Below the pieces are notes generated by a model. That model was given only the letters and a program-made list of their open reading frames with translations. It did no database searches and was not told the origin of the DNA. A stretch of DNA of 33,228 bases from Chitinophaga pinensis (GTDB lineage Bacteria > Bacteroidota > Bacteroidia > Chitinophagales > Chitinophagaceae). Of this stretch, positions 1 to 6,540 are shown one piece after another; within the stretch, counting starts at the first letter, position 1, and every line of letters begins with the position of its first letter. Where the stretch lies: positions 1-33,228 of the forward strand of contig CAMBYG010000016.1 of the NCBI GenBank assembly GCA_945872085.1. The letters run 5' to 3'. The position numbers and the translations under genes are program-made.

Positions 1-103
1 CACGCATAGTTAATATGCCACAACGAATATCTGCTATAGATCTAGTATGGGTAAACGGGAAGAAATGCGCTCTTTGGGGCGTGTCGAAAAGGCAAATTTG
101 CAT
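1..103 (-). CDS. GlmU-family sugar nucleotidyltransferase, 5' end only
   Basis: Only the first 34 codons are in the window; the gene runs off the left edge on the minus strand. The translation starts at the ATG whose complement is at 101-103. It contains FDTPQR and then THTRSIADIRCGILTMR, which matches the N-terminus of the Bacteroidetes GlmU-family nucleotidyltransferases as I know them (pattern: F-D-x-P-x-R, then T-R-P-V-A-D-I-R-x-G-I-L-T-I-R). These proteins are presumed to transfer NTP onto a sugar phosphate; the exact substrate is not established. The start codon lies only 8 nt after the stem of the terminator that follows rpmE2. The call rests on a short stretch, so the family is likely but the function is not proven. 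Confidence 0.72.
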   Translation of the reverse strand, partial: MQICLFDTPQRAHFFPFTHTRSIADIRCGILTMR

Positions 104-107
104 AAAC

Positions 108-137
108 TAAAAATCCCAACAAAAGTCGGGATTTTTT
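108..137 (-). terminator. Rho-independent terminator after rpmE2
   Basis: A 9-bp stem (112-120 with 125-133) closes a 4-nt loop. Read on the minus strand it pairs completely with one G-U wobble, whereas the plus strand has an A-C mismatch, so it is built for minus-strand RNA. A T-rich run follows on the minus strand. T's also follow on the plus strand, so weak bidirectional action is possible. Confidence 0.8.
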
Positions 138-165
138 CGCGTATTTCAATATGTTTAATGTAAGA

Positions 166-417
166 TTATGCTTTTTTAGCGTAACGATTTTTGAATTTCT
201 CAATACGACCTGCAGTATCCACAAATACAGATTTACCAGTGTAGAAAGGGTGTGATTTATGAGAAATCTCCACTTTAATTACTGGATATTCGTTTCCATC
301 TTCATAAACAATGGTTTCTTTTGAATGTGCGCAAGAGCGGGTTAAAAACATATAGTCGTTAGACATGTCTTTGAAAACTACTTGGCGATACTCTTTTGGG
401 TGTATATCTTGTTTCAT
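166..417 (-). CDS. rpmE2: Ribosomal protein bL31, type B
   Basis: This 83-residue protein is a component of the large ribosomal subunit and helps form the bridge to the small subunit. It begins with [11 protein letters not shown] and contains the type B pattern [21 protein letters not shown]. Type B (zinc-free) bL31 lacks the paired CxxC zinc motif, and only one Cys is present here (in RSCAHSKE). It is transcribed alone from a strong promoter at 467-498, has a roughly 45-nt leader with a hairpin (431-448), and ends in a terminator at 108-137. The next gene on the same strand, a GlmU-family protein, begins directly after that terminator. Identification is very secure. Confidence 0.97.
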   Translation of the reverse strand: MKQDIHPKEYRQVVFKDMSNDYMFLTRSCAHSKETIVYEDGNEYPVIKVEISHKSHPFYTGKSVFVDTAGRIEKFKNRYAKKA

Positions 418-430
418 AAGTATATTTTTT

Positions 431-448
431 ACATGGATTTTGCCATGT
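431..448 (-). promoter_or_regulatory. Hairpin in the rpmE2 leader
   Basis: A perfect 6-bp inverted repeat (431-436 ACATGG, 443-448 CCATGT) with a 6-nt loop lies between the predicted transcription start and the rpmE2 ATG. On the minus strand it is followed by A's rather than T's, so it is not a terminator. It could be a translational control element or a protein-binding palindrome. The function is inferred only. Confidence 0.4.
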
Positions 449-466
449 GTGTTAAAAATTGAAGTG

Positions 467-498
467 CAAAGTTATATTTTATATGTTTAAAAAACAAA
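467..498 (-). promoter_or_regulatory. Bacteroidetes-type promoter of rpmE2
   Basis: On the minus strand, TTTG (495-498) is followed after exactly 20 nt by TAACTTTG (467-474). This fits the Bacteroidetes primary sigma consensus of TTTG at -33 and TAnnTTTG at -7. Transcription should start near 460. Confidence 0.8.
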
Positions 499-509
499 AA
501 AATACTTAA

Positions 510-1037
510 TTATTTAGCTAGAAGTTGATCTAGATCCTTTACGGCTTCCTCAGAAGTCATGTATTTACCAATGATTTTTCCTTCGCTATTCATCAAAAAA
601 GCTTGAGGCACAAACTGAACACCATATATTTCTGCAGGTTTAGATTGCCATCCACCTAAGTCGCTCACATGGGTGGTCCAGCTCAAATTATCTGCTTTTA
701 TAGCATTGATCCATGCATTTTTATCTTTGTCTAGGGAAACACTGTAAATAGCAAAACCATTTTTAGCGTTTTTAAATTTTTTATCCTTGTAATTGTTATA
801 TAAAGCAACTAATTGAGGATTGCTTCTTCTGCATGGTCCGCACCAGCTTGCCCAAAAGTCAATTAAAACAACTCGGCCTTTTGCTACTTCAGAAAGTTTA
901 GTGATTTTCCCTTCTGTATTAGGAAATGCTAATTCGGGAGCTGCTTGTCCCACTTTTATAGTTGTGTTTTCATATTGAGCTTGTGCTAAAAAGCTGCATA
1001 AGGTAAAAGTGCAAACGAGTAAGGCTAGTTTTTTCAT
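510..1037 (-). CDS. TlpA-like thiol-disulfide oxidoreductase, exported
   Basis: The protein has 175 residues. A signal peptide of about 20 residues ends near SFLAQAQ, so the mature protein should act in the periplasm. The thioredoxin-fold active site is FWASWCGPC with Cys66 and Cys69, and the cis-proline loop [14 protein letters not shown] follows. These features place it in the TlpA/ResA/AlkC-SSA peroxiredoxin-like group, which reduces protein disulfides, for example during cytochrome c maturation. The partner is unknown. It is the last gene of a minus-strand run (101-residue protein, metallo-hydrolase, this gene) with only 29 nt before its ATG. No terminator is obvious after it; the promoter of rpmE2 begins 12 nt past its stop codon. 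Confidence 0.9.
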   Translation of the reverse strand: MKKLALLVCTFTLCSFLAQAQYENTTIKVGQAAPELAFPNTEGKITKLSEVAKGRVVLIDFWASWCGPCRRSNPQLVALYNNYKDKKFKNAKNGFAIYSVSLDKDKNAWINAIKADNLSWTTHVSDLGGWQSKPAEIYGVQFVPQAFLMNSEGKIIGKYMTSEEAVKDLDQLLAK

Positions 1038-1066
1038 AGTTTTTCAGGTTTATTAGGGTATGCAAA

Positions 1067-1831
1067 TTAATTGATTTCAATTGTTAATCCATCATAAGCT
1101 AGATAAATATTTTCGGGCAATTGGCTTTGTACTTCATCGTGCAAGCCTAATTGATGACTTATGTGGGTAAAGTAGGTTTGCTGAGCTCCAATTTCTTGTG
1201 CCAAGGCAATGGCTTCTGAGAGACTGAAGTGAGAAATGTGCGGTTCCTTTCTAAGTGCATTAAGCACTAAAATTCTAGACCCTTTAATTTTATTTTTCTC
1301 AGTTTCTGAAATATAATTAGCGTCTGTTATATATGTTAAATCATTGATTCTAAATCCATAAACAGGCAATTTATAATGTAATACTTCAATTGGTGTAATG
1401 AGTGTTTGGTCAATTGAAAAGCGCTGATTGGTGATTTCATGAATTTCTAATTCTGGAACGCCAGGGTATTTTTTATCCGAAAAAGCATAATCAAAATCTT
1501 TTTTTAGCACTTGAATAGTAGCTTTGTCGGCATAGATATCTATAGACTTTTGAAGTATATAATTAAAGGCGCGAATATCATCCATACCAGCCGTATGGTC
1601 TTTATGCCCATGGGTAAAAAGGAGTGCTCTTAGGTCGGCTACCTTATTACGGAGCATTTGCTGCCTAAAATCAGGTCCGGAGTCTATGACCAAATTCCCA
1701 TCTTGAGTTTGAATGAGTAATGAACTTCTGAGTCTATTGTCTTTAGGATTACTAGATAAACAAATAGGGCATTGGCATGCAATTATGGGCACACCTTGAG
1801 AAGTTCCGGTTCCTAAAAATGTAAATTTCAC
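1067..1831 (-). CDS. PhnP-like MBL-fold metallo-hydrolase
   Basis: The protein has 254 residues with no signal peptide, so it is cytoplasmic. The metallo-beta-lactamase motif is FTHGHKDHTAG (His74, His76, Asp78, His79), with further metal ligands likely in the ITDANY and FTHISHQLG segments. Near the N-terminus, three cysteines in CQCPIC (19, 21, 24) form the extra structural metal site typical of the PhnP subgroup. PhnP of E. coli hydrolyses cyclic ribose phosphates from phosphonate breakdown. No phn genes are nearby, so the substrate here is open. Its stop lies 29 nt before tlpA-like and its start lies 3 nt after the stop of the small 101-residue gene, which implies one transcript. Confidence 0.88.
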   Translation of the reverse strand: MKFTFLGTGTSQGVPIIACQCPICLSSNPKDNRLRSSLLIQTQDGNLVIDSGPDFRQQMLRNKVADLRALLFTHGHKDHTAGMDDIRAFNYILQKSIDIYADKATIQVLKKDFDYAFSDKKYPGVPELEIHEITNQRFSIDQTLITPIEVLHYKLPVYGFRINDLTYITDANYISETEKNKIKGSRILVLNALRKEPHISHFSLSEAIALAQEIGAQQTYFTHISHQLGLHDEVQSQLPENIYLAYDGLTIEIN

Positions 1832-1834
1832 AGT

Positions 1835-2140
1835 TTAAATTTCCATTTCACCCTGAGCAGCGCTGTCACTTTCTGTAGGTTGTAATAAAAGTTGGTGATA
1901 AAATTTAAGCATCTCGCCACTTAAATCCGATTCGTTTACGGCTATGGTAGGCACAATCTCTGCAAGGGCATTAATTTTACCTTCTATATTTAAAAAACGA
2001 TTGATAACGACAATTTTTTTCTCTTCCAATAAGCAATATCCCGAATTGAAGTTACCTTTTTCATATCGTATGATATAACTTATTTCTTCAAAAAGTTGTT
2101 CTAATTTTTTTAATGTGTTTGGCGTATATTTGAAGCTCAT
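1835..2140 (-). CDS. Conserved small protein of unknown function
   Basis: The protein has 101 residues, with no signal peptide and no membrane segment. The N-terminal half is predicted alpha then beta (KKLEQLFEEISYIIRYEKG, then FNSGYCLLEEKKIVVINRF). It ends in an acidic, polar tail (ESDSAAQGEMEI). I recognise no domain with confidence. It is the first gene of the operon with the PhnP-like hydrolase and the TlpA-like protein; its stop is 3 nt before the hydrolase start, so coupled expression is likely. Its start codon is only 15 bp from the start codon of the divergent outer-membrane protein gene. A promoter -7 box for it (2169-2176) sits inside that neighbour. Confidence 0.75.
   Translation of the reverse strand: MSFKYTPNTLKKLEQLFEEISYIIRYEKGNFNSGYCLLEEKKIVVINRFLNIEGKINALAEIVPTIAVNESDLSGEMLKFYHQLLLQPTESDSAAQGEMEI
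2125..2132 (+). promoter_or_regulatory. Candidate -7 box for the outer-membrane protein gene
   Basis: TATATTTG matches TAnnTTTG and lies 23 nt before the ATG at 2156, inside the first codons of the divergent gene. No TTTG or TTG stands at the right distance upstream, so confidence is limited. Confidence 0.4.
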
Positions 2141-2155
2141 TTAAATTTATATTCA

Positions 2156-2815
2156 ATGCTTAAAGTTACAAAATTAGCTATATATTATTCTATTGTTATT
2201 GCTTTTTTATTCACATCTTCTTCGCTTGCACAAAAAAACTTCGAAGACGATTACCGAACATTTTTTGGAGGCTTACTATTTGGCACCAATTTTTCGCAAG
2301 TAGATGGCGATAATTATGCCGGCTATAATAAAACGGGTTTGAATATGGGAGGCATCATGTATGCTCGACTAGATGAGGAACTAGCCTTAAGTATGGAATT
2401 ATTGTTCAGTCAAAAAGGATCGAATGGAAAAAACCCAATTTTATCTACAGATGGCAACTTTTCTATTTACGATTATAAGATTAAATTGAATTATGCCGAA
2501 ATTCCGATTATGCTTAATTACTTTGATAGAAGAAAAAGTCATTTTGGAGCAGGCTTGTCTTATTCGCAATTAGTAAGTTCTAGCGAAACATTTCAATCTG
2601 ATAAAATTTATCCCACTTCATTAGATGCATATCCATTTAAAAAAACAGATATTAATTTCTTGCTTTCTGGCAATTTGCATTTAACCAAAGGCTTTTTCTT
2701 AAATATCCGTTTTCAATACTCTATGTTTCCCATTAGAACAGAATTGCCTCCCGGATTGAGTAGGAGAGAGCAGTTTTCGAATATGTGGGTTATGCGATTA
2801 ATGTATTTGTTTTAG
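2156..2815 (+). CDS. Outer-membrane beta-barrel (PorT-type) protein
   Basis: The 219-residue protein has an N-terminal signal peptide (hydrophobic stretch then SSSLAQ, about 25 residues). The body alternates aromatic and polar residues in beta strands: GGLLFGTNFSQVDG, GGIMYARLDEELALSMELLFSQKG, YAEIPIMLNYF, FGAGLSYSQLV. It ends in a strand with a terminal aromatic residue (MWVMRLMYLF), as expected for Bam-assembled barrels. It fits the Bacteroidetes outer membrane beta-barrel family (PorT-like, PF13568). Some members belong to the T9SS, but this one cannot be tied to it from sequence alone. It lies 36 nt upstream of dnaX. Confidence 0.82.
   Translation: MLKVTKLAIYYSIVIAFLFTSSSLAQKNFEDDYRTFFGGLLFGTNFSQVDGDNYAGYNKTGLNMGGIMYARLDEELALSMELLFSQKGSNGKNPILSTDGNFSIYDYKIKLNYAEIPIMLNYFDRRKSHFGAGLSYSQLVSSSETFQSDKIYPTSLDAYPFKKTDINFLLSGNLHLTKGFFLNIRFQYSMFPIRTELPPGLSRREQFSNMWVMRLMYLF
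2169..2176 (-). promoter_or_regulatory. Candidate -7 box for the 1835-2140 operon
   Basis: On the minus strand the sequence TAATTTTG matches TAnnTTTG, 28 nt upstream of the ATG at 2140. It lies inside the start of the divergent barrel gene. A -33 element is not visible. Confidence 0.4.
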
Positions 2816-2835
2816 TAGAAATTTCAATACATTTA
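2806..2835 (+). promoter_or_regulatory. Possible dnaX promoter
   Basis: TTTG (2806-2809) is followed after 18 nt by TACATTTA (2828-2835), one mismatch from TAnnTTTG. The -33 part lies in the last codons of the barrel gene. Co-transcription from upstream is equally possible. Confidence 0.33.
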
Positions 2836-2851
2836 CACAGAGAAGAAGCTT

Positions 2852-4687
2852 ATGTCAGATCAATATCTTGTTTCCGCTAGAAAGTACCGTCCACACACCT
2901 TTGAAACCGTTGTGGGACAAAGTCATATTACCACCACATTAAAGAATGCTATAAAGCAAAACCATTTGGCACATGCCTATTTGTTTTGCGGACCTCGAGG
3001 CGTGGGAAAAACTTCTTGTGCGCGTATTTTAGCCAAGACGATCAATTGTGAACAGATCACTGCTGATACAGAAGCTTGTGGTACCTGTGAAACCTGTAAA
3101 TCATTCAGCACCAATTCGTCCTTTAATATTTTTGAATTAGATGCGGCCTCTAATAACTCAGTAGAAGACATTAGAAACTTAACCGATCAAGTTCGTTTTG
3201 CTCCTCAATCAGGAAAGTATAAAATTTATATTATTGATGAGGTGCATATGTTGAGTACTGCAGCTTTTAATGCGTTTTTAAAAACATTAGAAGAACCTCC
3301 TGCTTATGCTATTTTTATTTTAGCAACTACAGAAAAACATAAAATATTACCAACTATTTTATCTCGTTGTCAGATTTTTGATTTTAAAAGAATTACAACG
3401 CATGATATCGTAGATCACTTACAGCAAATAGCGGTAAGTGAGCACATACAGGCTGATACAGCTGCCCTGCATGTAATAGCGCAAAAGAGTGAAGGGTGCA
3501 TGCGCGATGCTTTATCTATGATAGATAGGATTGCTAGCTTTACCAATGCTCATTTAAGTTATGCATCCACAATGGAGCATTTGAATTTATTAGATGCAGA
3601 TTTTTATTTTCAAATTACAGATAAGCTTTTAAGTCAAGATGTATCTAATACCTTACTTTCATTAGATGCAATTTTAGAAAAAGGATTTGAAGGAGAAGTA
3701 ATATTAGAGGGTTTAGCAGAGCATTTCAGAAACCTTCTAATTTGCAAAGATGCGAGAATGGCAAAGCTGTTAGATGTTCCAAATGATCACAAGGCTATAT
3801 ACTATGAAAAGGCCAACCAAATGCCACCATCTTTTATTTTGTCAGCCATGAATTTGCTCAACGATGCCATCGTTCAATATAAGCAGACAAGCAATAAACG
3901 ATTGCATTTGGAGATGACCTGTATCAAACTTTGTTATTTACTTCAAACCGCTCCTGCAGGGGTTGAAAAAAAAAATGAGCTAACTGAACCTTTTGTTGCT
4001 TCGGTGAAAAAAGAGACATTAACGGCCTCTGCTATCAATCAAGTAGCTAGTGTATCTGTTTTGTCTAATACAGACCATATAGATATAAGTAGTAAAGAGG
4101 AGCCTTTAATTTATTCTGTTGTAGAAGAGCCCAAAATAGCTCCTGAACAAGGAGCCTCCAATCCTGTACTATCAAATATAGAAGGTGCTGCTGAGCGTAA
4201 AGGAATTTTTGGTCAGAATAAAAATGCTAAGAAAGTTAGTTTAAATGTTCTTAGTCAATTAGAAACGCAATTATCAAATCCAATAATAGAAGAAGAAACG
4301 ACTATTGCTCCCATAACTGAAGAAGAGGGTAAAGCAGCATTCGAACAATATAAACAATCGATAGCTGCAGATAATCAAAACCAAACCCTTTTTCAACAAT
4401 TATTAATAATGGAATTACAAGTTTTGCCTCCAGACGAGCTGCACTTGGTATGCCCTGTAGAGCTGAATGAGGAATATGCAAAAAATCAACGTGGGCAAAT
4501 GATTCAATTTGTACAAGATCTTTTAAAGCGCCCGGTTAGAGTTACCATTTCCTATAAGCCAAATCCAGAACTATTGGCAAAACAACCAAAAGCATTGAGT
4601 AAGCAAGAATTGTTTGATAAAATGAGCGAAAAAAACCCTGATTTGCAATTGTTTAAAGATACATTGGGTTTACAAATCGAATATTAA
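2852..4687 (+). CDS. dnaX: DNA polymerase III subunit gamma/tau
   Basis: This is the clamp-loader ATPase of the replicative polymerase: it loads the sliding clamp and, as tau, links polymerase to helicase. The 611-residue protein starts SARKYRPHTFETVVGQ. Walker A is GPRGVGKT (about 47-54). Four cysteines of the zinc module lie at about 66-84 (INC, then CGTCETC), and Walker B is IIDEVHML (about 126-133). The sensor region ATTEKHKILPTILSRCQIFDF follows. Domains I-III end near residue 370. After that comes a variable linker rich in Glu, Ser and Ala, then a C-terminal tau region (about 485-611). At codons 372-375 an A10 run marks a probable recoding site (separate entry) that would yield a gamma form of about 375 residues. 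Identification is certain. Confidence 0.97.
   Translation: MSDQYLVSARKYRPHTFETVVGQSHITTTLKNAIKQNHLAHAYLFCGPRGVGKTSCARILAKTINCEQITADTEACGTCETCKSFSTNSSFNIFELDAASNNSVEDIRNLTDQVRFAPQSGKYKIYIIDEVHMLSTAAFNAFLKTLEEPPAYAIFILATTEKHKILPTILSRCQIFDFKRITTHDIVDHLQQIAVSEHIQADTAALHVIAQKSEGCMRDALSMIDRIASFTNAHLSYASTMEHLNLLDADFYFQITDKLLSQDVSNTLLSLDAILEKGFEGEVILEGLAEHFRNLLICKDARMAKLLDVPNDHKAIYYEKANQMPPSFILSAMNLLNDAIVQYKQTSNKRLHLEMTCIKLCYLLQTAPAGVEKKNELTEPFVASVKKETLTASAINQVASVSVLSNTDHIDISSKEEPLIYSVVEEPKIAPEQGASNPVLSNIEGAAERKGIFGQNKNAKKVSLNVLSQLETQLSNPIIEEETTIAPITEEEGKAAFEQYKQSIAADNQNQTLFQQLLIMELQVLPPDELHLVCPVELNEEYAKNQRGQMIQFVQDLLKRPVRVTISYKPNPELLAKQPKALSKQELFDKMSEKNPDLQLFKDTLGLQIEY
3966..3983 (+). other. Probable dnaX slippage/frameshift site producing gamma
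   Basis: Ten consecutive A's (3966-3975) fall in frame as GAA AAA AAA AAT. Adding one A, or a -1 ribosomal shift on A-AAA-AAA, gives a TGA stop at once (3976-3978). Losing one A gives ATG AGC TAA, with the stop at 3981-3983. Both shifted products have 375-376 residues and end exactly after the ATPase and oligomerisation domains. Known parallels are E. coli dnaX (-1 frameshifting at A-AAA-AAG) and Thermus thermophilus dnaX (transcriptional slippage on a run of A's). Function here is inferred from position and sequence. Confidence 0.68.
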
Positions 4688-4761
4688 GCACTATCTTTAA
4701 AAATAATTGAAATATTTATACAAAAAATTGAATTTTACTATTATTCAAAAATAGAATTGTT

Positions 4762-4769
4762 TATTTTTG
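4762..4769 (+). promoter_or_regulatory. Candidate -7 box of the E2 gene
   Basis: TATTTTTG matches TAnnTTTG and lies 21 nt before the ATG at 4791, in a 103-bp AT-rich spacer after dnaX. There is no clear -33 TTTG at 19-20 nt. Confidence 0.45.
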
Positions 4770-4790
4770 ATACCAAATTAAAATACTAAA

Positions 4791-6413
4791 ATGGCAGAAG
4801 CGATTAGAATGCCCTTATTGAGCGACACCATGAAAGAAGGTGTGATTGCTGCATGGCACAAAAATGTAGGTGATATTGTAAAATCTGACGATATAATTGC
4901 AGATGTAGAAACCGATAAGGCTACTATGGAAGTGATGCCATATGTAGACGGCACTTTACTATATATTGGGGTAGAGAAAGGAAAGGCAGCAAAAATCAAT
5001 GAAATTATTGCTATCATAGGAAAGCCTGGTGAGGATATTCAACATTTTTTAAATGAAACTGCTACTCCTGTTGCGCAAGAGACAGCTCCTACTGCTCCTG
5101 TTGAAGCAGCATCATTAGCAAGCGCTCCAGCTCCTGTTGATTTGAAAGATGCAACGGTTATAAGAATGCCTTTATTAAGTGATACCATGAAAGAAGGTAA
5201 AATTGTAGCATGGCATAAAAAAGTGGGTGATACCATAAAATCTGATGATATACTAGCCGATGTAGAAACCGATAAAGCTACTATGGAAGTAATGCCTTAT
5301 GTAGATGGCACACTTTTATATGTAGGTGTAAAAGAAGGTGAGGCTGCAAAGATTAATGAAATTATTGCTATTGTTGGTAAAGCTGGCACAGATGTTGCTG
5401 CTTACCTTGCAAACGAAGGCAACCAATCGGTATCGGTAAAAGAAAATATACCTGCTGCGGTAAGTAATGCCTTAGCAAGTGATGTTGCTACTTCTAATGC
5501 TTCTGCAAATGCCACACCGGTTGCTACAGGAACTAGAATTTTAATTTCGCCTTTAGCGAAAAAAATAGCACAACAAAATGGCATTCAATTAAGTGAATTG
5601 AGAGGAACAGGAGAAAATGGTAGAATCATTAAAAGAGATATTGATAATTATACGCCATCTTTAGCTCCATCAAGTACTATAGCTTCAAGTGCAGCACCAA
5701 TTATGAACCTTACTTCATCTTTGGGTATGCAAGAATCCTTTATTGATACACCTAACTCTCAAATGAGAAAAGTGATCGCTCAGCGATTATTAGAAAGTAA
5801 AAATACCGCACCTCATTTCTATCTCAAAATGTCGGTAGTAATGGATAAAGCTATGGAGGCTAGAACCGCTGTAAATGCAGTAGCCCCTGTGAAAGTGTCC
5901 TTTAATGATTTAATTATTAAAGCATCTGCAATGGCTTTGCGCAAACACCCTGCAGTAAATAGTTCTTGGATGGGAGAAACTACCAGAACCTACCAACACG
6001 TACATATTGGTTCAGCTGTAGCTATTGAAGATGGTTTGATTGTTCCGGTAATTCGTTTCGCAGATCAAAAATCTTTGTCTGAGATTTCAATAGAAGCTAA
6101 ACAATTAACTGAAAAAGCAAGAAATAAAAAATTACAACCTAATGAATTTAGTGGTAATACATTCACTATTTCCAATTTAGGCATGATGGATATAGATGAA
6201 TTTACTGCAATTGTAAATCCACCAGATAGCTGTATTTTGGCTGTAGGTAAAATTACACCAACACCAGTAGTTGAAAATGGACAAGTTGTAGTTCGTCAAC
6301 TATTAAAATTAACCTTAAGCTGCGATCATCGTGTGGTAGATGGTGCCGTTGGAGCAGCCTTCTTACAAACATTGAAAGCGTTTTTAGAAAACCCGGTTAC
6401 TATGTTAGCTTAA
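4791..6413 (+). CDS. pdhC: Pyruvate dehydrogenase E2, dihydrolipoamide acetyltransferase
   Basis: The protein (540 residues) is the core acyltransferase of a 2-oxo-acid dehydrogenase complex, most likely pyruvate dehydrogenase; it passes the acetyl group from lipoamide to CoA. Domains in order: lipoyl domain 1 (lipoylated Lys42 in DKATMEV), a Pro/Ala linker, lipoyl domain 2 (Lys161, same motif), another linker, the E3/E1-binding domain (ISPLAKKIAQQNG to GENGRIIKRDI, about 250-285), and the catalytic domain (about 318-540). The catalytic domain carries SNLGMMDIDEF and the active site DHRVVDG (about 512-518). E1 and E3 genes are not in the window, so a branched-chain or oxoglutarate complex cannot be fully excluded, but the double lipoyl layout favours pyruvate. 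It has its own candidate promoter and a strong terminator. Confidence 0.92.
   Translation: MAEAIRMPLLSDTMKEGVIAAWHKNVGDIVKSDDIIADVETDKATMEVMPYVDGTLLYIGVEKGKAAKINEIIAIIGKPGEDIQHFLNETATPVAQETAPTAPVEAASLASAPAPVDLKDATVIRMPLLSDTMKEGKIVAWHKKVGDTIKSDDILADVETDKATMEVMPYVDGTLLYVGVKEGEAAKINEIIAIVGKAGTDVAAYLANEGNQSVSVKENIPAAVSNALASDVATSNASANATPVATGTRILISPLAKKIAQQNGIQLSELRGTGENGRIIKRDIDNYTPSLAPSSTIASSAAPIMNLTSSLGMQESFIDTPNSQMRKVIAQRLLESKNTAPHFYLKMSVVMDKAMEARTAVNAVAPVKVSFNDLIIKASAMALRKHPAVNSSWMGETTRTYQHVHIGSAVAIEDGLIVPVIRFADQKSLSEISIEAKQLTEKARNKKLQPNEFSGNTFTISNLGMMDIDEFTAIVNPPDSCILAVGKITPTPVVENGQVVVRQLLKLTLSCDHRVVDGAVGAAFLQTLKAFLENPVTMLA
4803..5390 (+). repeat. Tandem lipoyl-domain repeat inside the E2 gene
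   Basis: Two units (about 4803-5033 and 5160-5390) are spaced 119 codons apart and encode nearly the same 77-residue domain. At the DNA level they differ at many third codon positions, so the protein identity reflects selection rather than a very recent duplication. Confidence 0.85.
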
Positions 6414-6435
6414 TTGTAGCTAATTATAATAAATA

Positions 6436-6468
6436 AAAAAGCCAAGCATTTTGCTTGGCTTTCTTTTT
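6436..6468 (+). terminator. Terminator of the E2 gene
   Basis: GCCAAGC (6441-6447) and GCTTGGC (6453-6459) pair around a 5-nt loop, flanked by A's before and T's after. It lies about 25 nt past the E2 stop codon. Confidence 0.9.
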
Positions 6469-6488
6469 ATATTTTAATTGGTGTATGT

Positions 6489-6520
6489 AAAAAAAAGGAG
6501 CACATACGTGCTCCTTTTTT
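6489..6520 (-). terminator. Terminator of the T9SS protein gene
   Basis: GGAGCAC (6497-6503) pairs with GTGCTCC (6508-6514) around a 4-nt loop. Eight A's on the left read as T's on the minus strand, and T's also lie to the right, so it can work in both directions. It sits between two convergent genes and mainly serves the minus-strand gene ending at 6541. Confidence 0.85.
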
Positions 6521-6540
6521 AAAATATGGATTAGATGAAA

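Noticed and set aside
3-110. An open plus-strand frame reaching the left edge and ending at the terminator
   Set aside because: The minus-strand frame over the same bases reads as a recognisable protein, while this one resembles nothing.
42-224. A 60-codon minus-strand frame across the left edge
   Set aside because: It runs through the rpmE2 terminator in a different frame from rpmE2 and overlaps the start of the GlmU-family gene, whose frame matches a known N-terminus.
4778-5584. Several minus-strand frames with repeated sequence
   Set aside because: They are shadows of the two lipoyl domains and the linker of the E2 gene.
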